Source: Deltaproteobacteria bacterium (GTDB lineage Bacteria; Myxococcota; B64-G9). Taken from it: a stretch of DNA of 40,549 nucleotides. Location of the stretch: positions 1 through 40,549 of the forward strand of contig JAFDKH010000024.1 of assembly GCA_019307065.1 (NCBI GenBank). The letters are read 5' to 3'. The number at the start of each line of letters is the position of its first letter. Positions within the stretch are counted from its first letter, which is position 1. The notes below the pieces were generated by a model. The model was not told the DNA's origin. It was given only the letters and a program-made list of their open reading frames with translations, and made no database searches. The position numbers and the translations under genes are program-made. Shown here one piece after another: positions 15,737 to 22,062 of the stretch.

Positions 15737-16953
15737 CGGGACTTCCTTTTGGCGGCCTTGCTGCTCTTGAGTTTGGCAGTTTTCTTTTTGCCTGTCGTAC
15801 GTTTGCCTTTGGCTGGTTTCTTTGCCTTCGAGGTCGGTTTAGTCGGTTTTTTCTTAATAGCTTTTTTAGATTTGCTTTTTTTGATGGCACCCGGAATTTT
15901 ACTCAACGACTCCATCATTTTATCGATGGATTCGTCGGGCGAAAGAATGACCCCGCCGGCAGTTCCGAAGAAATCAATCGGCTTGGAGCCTTCGGCGGCC
16001 ATTTTTATGTCTTGGAGCATTTGGCCCATGTTCATTTCGAGCACCAGGACACGTTTGGTCCGGTTGATAGCCTTGCGGCAAGCTTCGTAGGGAAACGGAT
16101 TAACCGTAATCGGCCTGAAAAGCCCGATGTTGATGCCTTGCTCCTTGAGGTCGTCGATGGCCGTCTTGCAGATCCGCGACATCATTCCGAAGCCACAAAC
16201 CAAAAGATCGTAAGGTTTTTCAGTGTTGTACTCTTCCCAGCGCTTTTCGTGCTTGGCCATAAGATCGTATTTGGCCTTGAGCTTGAGGTTGATCTCGTTG
16301 CACTCGATAGGATCAAGGTACAAGGAGTTGATGATTCGCTTTTCGCGTCCTTTGCAGCCGGTCAAGGCCCAGTTGCCCGGATTAAGTGGTTTTCCTGTGC
16401 CTTCGGGCGGGAATTCGACCGGTTCCATCATTTGTCCGATCATTCCGTCGCCGATTACCATGACCGGGTTGAGGTATTTTTCGGCCAGTTCGAAAGCCAG
16501 GATTACCAGATCGACAGCCTCTTGCACCGACGAGGGTGCCAGCACCAAAAGCTGAAAATCGCCGTGTCCGGTACCCTTGGTGGCCTGGAGATAATCGCCC
16601 TGAGCGGGCAAGATGCCGCCCAGGCCGGGCCCCGAACGCATGATATTGACCAGCACGACCGGTAGTTCGCAGGCGGCGATATAAGAAAGTCCTTCCGCCA
16701 TCAGGCTGATTCCCGGTGACGAAGAAGTAGTCAGCACCTTTGTACCTACCCCGGCTGCTCCATAGATCATGTTACTGGCGGCTACTTCACTCTCGGCCTG
16801 GATGAAGGTGCCGCCGACTTCCGGCAGGCGCTTGGCGAGATATTCGGGCACTTCGCTCTGGGGTGTAATCGGGTAGCCGAAAAAATGCACACACCCGGCA
16901 CGGATGGCGGCTTCACCAATAGCCTCGTTGCCCTTCATCAAAACTTTAGCCAT
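15733..16953 (-). CDS. 2-oxoacid:ferredoxin oxidoreductase alpha subunit (VorB/KorA) with lysine-rich tail
   Basis: From the ATG at 16951-16953 the protein has 406 residues and begins MAKVLMKGNEAIGEAAIRAG, the usual start of VorB/KorA. AAGGAG lies seven bases upstream. An upstream in-frame start at 17076 would add 41 implausible residues across the ferredoxin gene end. Motifs such as GYPITPQSEVPEY, QAESEVAA and SSSPGISLM are typical. The sequence resembles branched-chain (VorB) subunits most closely to my eye, but 2-oxoglutarate is also possible. The catalytic domain ends near residue 357. The last 49 residues (15736-15882) contain 22 Lys and 3 Arg and no acidic residue, a histone-H1-like tail not expected in the family. 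Confidence 0.92.
   Translation of the reverse strand: MAKVLMKGNEAIGEAAIRAGCVHFFGYPITPQSEVPEYLAKRLPEVGGTFIQAESEVAASNMIYGAAGVGTKVLTTSSSPGISLMAEGLSYIAACELPVVLVNIMRSGPGLGGILPAQGDYLQATKGTGHGDFQLLVLAPSSVQEAVDLVILAFELAEKYLNPVMVIGDGMIGQMMEPVEFPPEGTGKPLNPGNWALTGCKGREKRIINSLYLDPIECNEINLKLKAKYDLMAKHEKRWEEYNTEKPYDLLVCGFGMMSRICKTAIDDLKEQGINIGLFRPITVNPFPYEACRKAINRTKRVLVLEMNMGQMLQDIKMAAEGSKPIDFFGTAGGVILSPDESIDKMMESLSKIPGAIKKSKSKKAIKKKPTKPTSKAKKPAKGKRTTGKKKTAKLKSSKAAKRKSR
15736..15882 (-). other. lysine-rich C-terminal extension of the alpha subunit
   Basis: This stretch encodes 49 residues made almost only of Lys, Ala, Ser, Thr, Pro and Arg, with no Asp or Glu (about half the residues are basic). It follows the last recognisable part of the alpha-subunit fold, MMESLSKIPG. 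The frame stays open and ends at the ATGA overlap with the beta gene, so it looks deliberately in frame rather than read-through. Similar tails occur on DNA- or RNA-binding bacterial proteins; here it might dock the complex to a polyanion or to acidic ferredoxin (inference). Confidence 0.8.
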
Positions 16954-16979
16954 CCCGAATCTCCTTTTACTGCTATTGC

Positions 16980-17216
16980 CTATGAGTACTGATAAAGCTG
17001 ATATTGGGTTCCTTCGACAAACACTTCTATAACAACGTCCGGGCAGGCAACCGCGCACATCATACAGCCCAAACACCTTGATTCGTCGACCACCGCTGCG
17101 TACTTGTATCCCTTTTTGTTCAGCTTGTCCGACATCTTTATGATTTGTTGCGGACAGGCATCATTACACCGTTCACAGCCTTTACAACGCTCTATGTTGA
17201 TCTCGATACACGGCAT
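16980..17216 (-). CDS. 2-oxoacid:ferredoxin oxidoreductase delta subunit (two-cluster ferredoxin)
   Basis: From the ATG at 17214-17216 this is a 78-residue ferredoxin with two [4Fe-4S] motifs, CKGCERCNDAC and CLGCMMCAVAC, matching the KorD/VorD delta subunit that carries electrons out of the alpha-beta core. AAGGAG lies six bases before this ATG. An upstream in-frame start at 17264 would add 16 residues with no supporting signal. The gene starts 10 bp after the P-loop ATPase stop and ends 26 bp before the alpha subunit, so it is clearly within the operon. The conserved GYKYAAVVDESRC segment is typical of this subunit. Confidence 0.92.
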   Translation of the reverse strand: MPCIEINIERCKGCERCNDACPQQIIKMSDKLNKKGYKYAAVVDESRCLGCMMCAVACPDVVIEVFVEGTQYQLYQYS

Positions 17217-17226
17217 CTGATGCTCC

Positions 17227-18018
17227 TTATGGTTTACCAATTGGGACCGGCCGGGCCCATTCATCCGAGTCAGCTGAGTTGCCTTGTGGGCGCAGCCAGG
17301 GAGGCAACATCCGGCGAACGAGCGGAAGAAGCGGGGCCTGGATCTGCTTTATTTCTTCAGATTCGATAAACTCTTCCATGATGCCGACGAAAACGATCGG
17401 CAGGCCTGATTTGCCAGCGACTTTTTGGGCCAGCTCGTAACCTTCAACTATAACCGCGGGGGTGGTTTCATCCATTAGATGAGTATTTACAATCAACCCG
17501 GTTACTTTCAGACGTGAAGCTTGTTCGATCGAAGCCTGCATGTTCAAACATCCCTCAACAGTATCGGTGAAAGGTCTTCTCGAATTGATCACTTGCCACA
17601 GCTCATAAGGGCTGTTGCCCAGGGATTCTTTGAAGCTCGAGAGCAACTTGGCCCCGGCGTCATCTCCACCGACATCGAAAATGCTTAACTGGTCTTCAGC
17701 CGGGTTCAACATGCCTTTGATTTCCGGGACGACGATCGGCAGGTCGGCCCAGGTTTGCGACGGTGGCGGGACTACAACCCGGATGCCGTTATCTTCCATC
17801 AGTTTTTTGGCTTCTCGACAGCGAAAGTATGGGTTGACAATATCCAGGTCGGCAATTTGTATAAATTTGCCTGACTGTTTGAGCAAAATAGCAAGATTTA
17901 CGGCTATTTCGGTCTTGCCTGAGCCGTAGTTGCCGACAATGATTAATAGGCGGTTTTTCGCTAAAATCTCGGCTTTTTTTAGAAAGTTACGCTTCACGTC
18001 GTGGACCCGTAACTTCAT
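17227..18018 (-). CDS. P-loop ATPase of the CobQ/CobB/MinD/ParA-like class
   Basis: The protein (about 263 residues from the ATG at 18016-18018) has a Walker A motif in IVGNYGSGKTEIAVNLA and the SIMIBI-type strand IADLDIVNPYF. It then has DVGGDDAGAKLL, resembling a Walker B/switch region. It looks like the nucleotide-binding domain of the CobQ/CobB/MinD/ParA group, without obvious catalytic attachments. The function is unknown, but its place at the head of the oxidoreductase operon suggests help with cofactor or cluster assembly. An in-frame TTG at 18117 would add 33 residues of poor coding quality. No clear ribosome binding site precedes the chosen ATG, so the start is uncertain. Confidence 0.82.
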   Translation of the reverse strand: MKLRVHDVKRNFLKKAEILAKNRLLIIVGNYGSGKTEIAVNLAILLKQSGKFIQIADLDIVNPYFRCREAKKLMEDNGIRVVVPPPSQTWADLPIVVPEIKGMLNPAEDQLSIFDVGGDDAGAKLLSSFKESLGNSPYELWQVINSRRPFTDTVEGCLNMQASIEQASRLKVTGLIVNTHLMDETTPAVIVEGYELAQKVAGKSGLPIVFVGIMEEFIESEEIKQIQAPLLPLVRRMLPPWLRPQGNSADSDEWARPVPIGKP

Positions 18019-18145
18019 AACATTCGGTAGATCGTAAGGCAAGGGAAAACAACTCAACCGGTTGTGCTCATGACGCACTGCGCGGTTTCTCGAGTTAGAA
18101 AGGTTTTTACCAGGCAAATGGCATAATAAACCACATTCCTGCGCT

Positions 18146-18160
18146 CAACATGTTGCAACA
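18146..18160. promoter_or_regulatory. overlapping palindromes CAACATGTTGCAACA
   Basis: Two perfect ten-base palindromes overlap here: CAACATGTTG (18146-18155) and TGTTGCAACA (18151-18160). Together they give three alternating half-sites. The site overlaps the -35 hexamer of the promoter described for the glycosyltransferase gene and lies between that gene and the divergent oxidoreductase operon. A repressor bound here could block the + strand promoter, and perhaps the other direction too. No regulator gene is adjacent. Confidence 0.45.
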
Positions 18161-18181
18161 CTAGCCGATTGGGAGTATAAA
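18153..18181 (+). promoter_or_regulatory. sigma70-like promoter for the glycosyltransferase gene
   Basis: TTGCAA (18153-18158; four of six bases match TTGACA) and TATAAA (18176-18181; five of six match TATAAT) are separated by exactly 17 bases. The -10 box lies about 37 bp before the ATG at 18219, and AGGAGG (18205-18210) serves as ribosome binding site eight bases before that ATG. This is one of the best-formed promoters in the window. Confidence 0.5.
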
Positions 18182-18218
18182 ATTCCCGCTGTAACGACGA
18201 GATTAGGAGGGGTGCATT

Positions 18219-19982
18219 ATGACCCAGAATTTCGAAGCTGCTTTCAAAAAAGCCAAACGGCCTGACATAGCCTTGATCACCAATCATGGCTACGCTGGAG
18301 TTGAGATCCCGTTTGGCGGCGCGCCGGATACGGGTGGACAGAACATGTATGTCAACTCGCTCGCCAAGGCCTTAGATGCCCTGGGATATCGAGTTACAAT
18401 TTTCGCGCGCGGTGGGTTTCCTTATTTTGAAAGTGATCGCATCCGCAACGAGCCGGAGTACCTGGCCGAACATGTCCGCTACATCTTTATTCCGGGAGGA
18501 GGCGATAAGTTCATCCACAAGGAGGATATCGCCATTGCCTTAGACGAACAGATTGAATGGCTCGATAACTTTGTTCGTAAAGAGGCTAAGGACCGCGGCT
18601 GCCGACCGTGGGAGTTGTTCGAGGTTGTCAATACCCACTATTGGGATGCAGCCGTAATGGGAATGCGCCTGGTCGAGAGGTGGCGGAACGACATCGTAGC
18701 GGATGCTGTGAATAAGTTGTTGCGCGGAGCGGTCCCGGATGAACTTCTCGATAGCTTCTATGCCGAACGGCACTGGCGTGCGCTCGGTGAGGCTCCGGCC
18801 TGTCACCTGGGTTCTCTACTGATCGGAAACGAGGCTTCTCCGGCCACTCCAATCATTCAACGGGTTCGCATGGCCGCTTCGAAATGGGCCACGGTTTTCG
18901 GACGCAAGCACGGCAACGAAATCGATCAGCTGGTCGGGGCCGTGGCCTATGCCCTGGCCGAAGTCAGGGACAAGATGGCCCCCGCTTTGCACATTTTGGC
19001 GGCTTCCGAAGCTTTGGGAGTGGCCTTGCTCGAGTTGTCTCAAGATATCACTGAAAAACTCGAGCATGATCTCGAAATAGTCGATCGACATGTCTGGACT
19101 CCGCATTCGCTGGGTGCTCTCAAAGAGGATAATTTCCGTGATAAGCCGCCCGAGGTAGTCCGTCCGCTAAAATTCTGCGAGCGTCGCGACCACGAACGGG
19201 CCGTCTGTGATCAGACAATTGCCTTCGCTGCTACTTCGGCCGAGATTGCCGAAAGACTGTTGACCCATTATCACGTTCCCCAAGACCAGATTTTCTATTT
19301 TCCGCCCTGCGTGGATAAGCAAGTTTTCAGACAGTATGCAGCCAACGAACTCGAAAAGACCTACGCCTACCTGGCACAAGTCAGCGGCGTGGCGGTCGAG
19401 AAACTCAAGAGCGGGCGGATTGTGTTCGAAACCAGCCGGATGGATCATACCAAGCGCAAGGATCTTTTATTGGAAGCCTTTGCGATGGTTGCCAAAGATC
19501 GTGACGACGTATATTTATTCATCGGCGGCGGGCCGGAGAAAGAGCTTTTCAAATCGTTGAGCGAGCTGCGTGACTCAAAACCAGAACTCAAGGGGCGCGC
19601 GATTCTGACCGGATTTATTCCGGAAGAGCACATCGGTCCGTTGTTTTCAATGACTGATATTTATGCCTCGGCATCTGAAATGGAAGGGTTCGGTATGTCG
19701 GTTTTGCAGGCCGCAGCTTCCGGGAGTGCAGTCGTTTGCTCCGACTTGGTTCCTTTCGCAGTTCAATACGTGCCCGACGAAGCGGCCGTAGTACCGGCCG
19801 GCGAGGTTTTCGATTTTGCCCAGGCTATTCAAGACTTGCTGGATGATGATTCGAATCGCGAAGAACGTGCCCGGCAACTGGCTGAGAAGACTCAGGCTTT
19901 CGACTGGGAAGCCCAGGCGGCGGCCTTTTTGGCCTACTTGCGGCGGCGTGGATTCAATATAGAAGCAGGAAGGAGAGATTAA
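18219..19982 (+). CDS. GT4-family glycosyltransferase, sucrose-phosphate-synthase-like, with a helical insertion
   Basis: The 587-residue protein has the two-domain layout of GT4 retaining glycosyltransferases. The N-terminal TGGQNMYVNSLAKALDALG resembles sucrose-phosphate synthase. The C-terminal half has FETSRMDHTKRKDLLLEAF, FIGGGPEKE and SEMEGFGMSVLQAAASGS with the E(x7)E-type nucleotide-sugar site. Between them, residues about 155-289 form an alpha-helical insertion, which is why the protein is longer than typical (about 400-450 residues). The insert begins after VVNTHYWDAAVMG and ends before HVWTPHSLG, so it sits at the domain interface. The stop TAA shares a base with the next ATG (TAATG). 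The product may be a sucrose- or mannosyl-type sugar phosphate (inference). Confidence 0.88.
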   Translation: MTQNFEAAFKKAKRPDIALITNHGYAGVEIPFGGAPDTGGQNMYVNSLAKALDALGYRVTIFARGGFPYFESDRIRNEPEYLAEHVRYIFIPGGGDKFIHKEDIAIALDEQIEWLDNFVRKEAKDRGCRPWELFEVVNTHYWDAAVMGMRLVERWRNDIVADAVNKLLRGAVPDELLDSFYAERHWRALGEAPACHLGSLLIGNEASPATPIIQRVRMAASKWATVFGRKHGNEIDQLVGAVAYALAEVRDKMAPALHILAASEALGVALLELSQDITEKLEHDLEIVDRHVWTPHSLGALKEDNFRDKPPEVVRPLKFCERRDHERAVCDQTIAFAATSAEIAERLLTHYHVPQDQIFYFPPCVDKQVFRQYAANELEKTYAYLAQVSGVAVEKLKSGRIVFETSRMDHTKRKDLLLEAFAMVAKDRDDVYLFIGGGPEKELFKSLSELRDSKPELKGRAILTGFIPEEHIGPLFSMTDIYASASEMEGFGMSVLQAAASGSAVVCSDLVPFAVQYVPDEAAVVPAGEVFDFAQAIQDLLDDDSNREERARQLAEKTQAFDWEAQAAAFLAYLRRRGFNIEAGRRD

Positions 19983-20632
19983 TGATTGGCGACAAACTGG
20001 TAATTACCGATTATCACCGGGCCGGGGCCAAAAAAGTTTGGGATGTTCTGCTTCCCAAGCTCAAAGAATCTTCTACTGCACTAGCTGTTACTGTTGCCGG
20101 AGAGTCCGGTTCGGGTAAGAGCGAAATCGGCCATTGTCTGGCCGAGCTGGCCGAGCAGGCAGGCTACAAGGCCTTTGTTTTCGGCCAGGATGACTACTTC
20201 AGTCTGCCGCCGAAATCAAACCACAACAAGCGAGTCGACGATATTTCCTGGGTGGGGCCCGGTGAGGTTCATCTGGATTTACTCGACAAGCACATATTGG
20301 CTCTGAAAACCAATGGCGCCAAGGCCCTGGAAAAGCCCTTGGTATATTTCGATGAAAACCAGATCAAATCTGAAACCATCCAGCCCGGCAAACTGCATCT
20401 AGTCATAGCCGAGGGCACCTATACGAGTTTGCTGGAAAACGTCGATTTGCGCGCCTTCATTAATCGCAACTACCGTCAGACGAAAAAGGCCAGGCTCAAA
20501 CGCAACCGCGATCCCGATGTCAAATTCTTAGAGCGGGTCTTAGAGATCGAACACAAAGAGATCTCTCAGCACAAAGCCCGTGCCGATGTCGTCATCGACC
20601 CGCCCGCAGAAGAACGCGAACTAGCCGAGTAA
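19982..20632 (+). CDS. uridine-kinase-like P-loop kinase
   Basis: The 216-residue protein has a Walker A motif AGESGSGKSE at about residues 39-48, then FGQDDYF (the uridine-kinase/phosphoribulokinase strand-2 acidic motif) and IAEGTYTSLL. These place it in the uridine kinase/zeta-toxin-like P-loop group. The phosphate acceptor is unclear: a nucleoside, a sugar or pantothenate-like. It overlaps the glycosyltransferase gene by one base (TAATG), implying coupled translation, so a sugar or sugar-nucleotide substrate is plausible. A downstream frame begins before its stop region, which matters for the next gene's start. Confidence 0.8.
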   Translation: MIGDKLVITDYHRAGAKKVWDVLLPKLKESSTALAVTVAGESGSGKSEIGHCLAELAEQAGYKAFVFGQDDYFSLPPKSNHNKRVDDISWVGPGEVHLDLLDKHILALKTNGAKALEKPLVYFDENQIKSETIQPGKLHLVIAEGTYTSLLENVDLRAFINRNYRQTKKARLKRNRDPDVKFLERVLEIEHKEISQHKARADVVIDPPAEERELAE

Positions 20633-20642
20633 ACCGATCGAG

Positions 20643-21302
20643 CTGATAATCGAACAAGATGTTTGTCTGGGATATATCCAGGCCCGGCCGGTCGAGATCG
20701 GCCCGGCTGACACTGACTTACAAGCCGAGATTGCGGCTAGCTGTGATGAATTGATAAAAGAGTATCAGGGCAAGAGCCCCGGCGAGATAGTCGGGCTCCG
20801 ACCGGCCCGCCAACTCTACCGCGCCTTTGGGGTCGACCCGACCAAAACCAGGCCTTCCTCGGAAGCGCTCCTGCGCAGAATAGTCAAACAGAAACCTTTT
20901 CCACTGATCTCCAACGCCGTCGACGTGTGTAACTTGTGTGCCTTGAAGTTTTTGCTTTCGCTGGGTCTCTACGATGCCGACAAGATCCAGGGCAAGGTCG
21001 TATTGCGTAAAGGCGAACAGGGCGAGTCATTCGCGGGGATACGCAAGGGGCAAGTGAATCTGGCCGGACGACTTGTGCTGGCCGACGATCTCGGCGCCTT
21101 TGGCAACCCGAGCTCGGATTCACTACGTACCTCGGTAGACGAAAAGACAAGTGCTCTGTGGATGGTAATCTTCGCGCCGCAGGATTATTCACGGCAGCTG
21201 ATGCAGGAACATGTGGCCACCAGCACGGGTTTGTTCGAGCGCTACTTATTGCGCCCAGGTTCATCGGACTCGATCGGACATGACGTTAGGGGCGGAAGAT
21301 AG
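20643..21302 (+). CDS. B3/B4-domain protein (phenylalanyl-tRNA synthetase beta-like) without a canonical start codon
   Basis: The protein resembles stand-alone B3/B4 domains related to part of PheT, with RPARQLYRAFGVDPTKTRPSSE and IVKQKPFPLISNAVDVCN as clear family-like segments. Coding character extends upstream of the first standard start, TTG at 20751. The same frame reads LIIEQDVCLGYIQARPVEIG, the expected N-terminus, back to a TAG at 20622-20624. No ATG, GTG or TTG occurs between that TAG and 20751. The start shown is CTG at 20643, a guess; ATC or ATA codons nearby, or a +1 frameshift from the upstream kinase gene at its TAA, are alternatives. The function is unknown; editing of mischarged tRNA is one idea for the fold. 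Confidence 0.7.
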   Translation: MIIEQDVCLGYIQARPVEIGPADTDLQAEIAASCDELIKEYQGKSPGEIVGLRPARQLYRAFGVDPTKTRPSSEALLRRIVKQKPFPLISNAVDVCNLCALKFLLSLGLYDADKIQGKVVLRKGEQGESFAGIRKGQVNLAGRLVLADDLGAFGNPSSDSLRTSVDEKTSALWMVIFAPQDYSRQLMQEHVATSTGLFERYLLRPGSSDSIGHDVRGGR

Positions 21303-21337
21303 AACCGGAATTCCTGGCTACAAGACGCGAGTTGACG

Positions 21338-21373
21338 ATCACACATTTATGTGATACACGTATTAATGTGATC
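21338..21373 (+). promoter_or_regulatory. probable VapB operator with repeated TGTGAT motifs
   Basis: ATCACA (21338-21343) and TGTGAT (21350-21355) form an inverted repeat with a six-base spacer, and a third copy, TGTGATC, lies at 21367-21373. ATAC-N2-GTAT sits between them. Just before is TTGACG (21332-21337), a possible -35 box, but no convincing -10 follows at 17 bases. RHH-type antitoxins commonly repress their own operon at such repeats, so this is a reasonable autoregulation site 18-50 bp before the antitoxin ATG. Confidence 0.45.
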
Positions 21374-21390
21374 GAAAAGGAGACGGATCC

Positions 21391-21636
21391 ATGGAAAGGC
21401 AGAACCTTACTCTTTCGTTACCCAGGGCTTTGTTGAAAAAAGCAAAGATCCTTGCGGCGCGCAGAGAGGTGTCTCTGAGCGAGCTGATCCGGGAGGCTAT
21501 CGAGGAGCGTGTCCACGAGGACACCGGCTACCAAAAAGCGCGCCGACGGCACACGCACACCCTGCTGGAGTCCTTCGACCTTGGCACGAACGGGCATCTC
21601 GAGGTATCCCGGGAGGATCTGCATGAAAGAGATTAG
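21391..21636 (+). CDS. RHH-type antitoxin (VapB-like)
   Basis: The 81-residue protein begins with a ribbon-helix-helix pattern: NLTLSLPRALLKKAKILAA as strand and first helix, then SLSELIREAIEERV as second helix. Its C-terminal half, which should wrap around the toxin, is charged. AAGGAGA lies about seven bases before the ATG. The gene overlaps the PIN-domain gene by 14 bp, the classic arrangement of a toxin-antitoxin pair. The pair looks like an insert between unrelated genes, and acquisition by transfer is likely (inference). Confidence 0.87.
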   Translation: MERQNLTLSLPRALLKKAKILAARREVSLSELIREAIEERVHEDTGYQKARRRHTHTLLESFDLGTNGHLEVSREDLHERD

Positions 21637-22045
21637 GATCTTCCTGGACACGAATGTATTGGTATATGCCCACGACAGGTCTGCGGGCCCGAAGCACGAG
21701 ATTGCCCGCGATGCCCTCCTGGATTTGTGGGAAAGCGGCAGGGGCATCCTCAGCACACAGGTTCTTCAGGAATTTTTCACCTGTGTGACGAGAAAGATTG
21801 CCAAACCCGTGGGATCTGCAACCGCGAGGCAGATTATAGAAGACCTGCTAAAGTGGACCGTTATCATCAATGACGGCGATTCGATACTGGCGGCCATAGA
21901 CATCCTCAACCGCTACAAACTGTCCTTCTGGGACTCTATGATCGTCCAGGCGGCAGTTCGCGGCGGTGCAAATGTGCTGCTGTCCGAAGACTTGTCCGAT
22001 GGCCAGACCATCCACGGTGTTCGGATCAGCAATCCCTTGCTCTAG
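21623..22045 (+). CDS. PIN-domain ribonuclease toxin (VapC-like)
   Basis: From the ATG at 21623 this is a 140-residue PIN-domain protein. The active-site acids are visible as FLDTN (Asp9), the glutamate of LQEFF, FWDSM and LLSEDL. VapC toxins cut tRNA or rRNA and are neutralised by the partner antitoxin. GGGAGG lies six bases before the ATG, inside the antitoxin gene. An upstream in-frame start at 21509 would give 178 residues but would only translate antitoxin sequence out of frame. The target RNA is unknown. Confidence 0.9.
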   Translation: MKEIRIFLDTNVLVYAHDRSAGPKHEIARDALLDLWESGRGILSTQVLQEFFTCVTRKIAKPVGSATARQIIEDLLKWTVIINDGDSILAAIDILNRYKLSFWDSMIVQAAVRGGANVLLSEDLSDGQTIHGVRISNPLL

Positions 22046-22062
22046 ACGGCTAATCGATCTTG

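Noticed and set aside
15653..16090. 145-residue plus-strand frame rich in Leu and Phe, resembling a membrane protein
   Set aside because: It is antisense to the lysine-rich tail and alpha-subunit region; Lys codons on the opposite strand read as Phe and Leu, creating a false hydrophobic pattern.
16012..16665. 217-residue open frame on the plus strand opposite the oxidoreductase alpha subunit
   Set aside because: It is fully antisense to a conserved enzyme subunit with family motifs throughout, and its translation resembles no protein I know.
20751..21302. TTG at 20751 as start of the B3/B4 protein
   Set aside because: Family-like coding sequence continues about 36 codons upstream in the same frame, so this TTG would remove the expected N-terminus.
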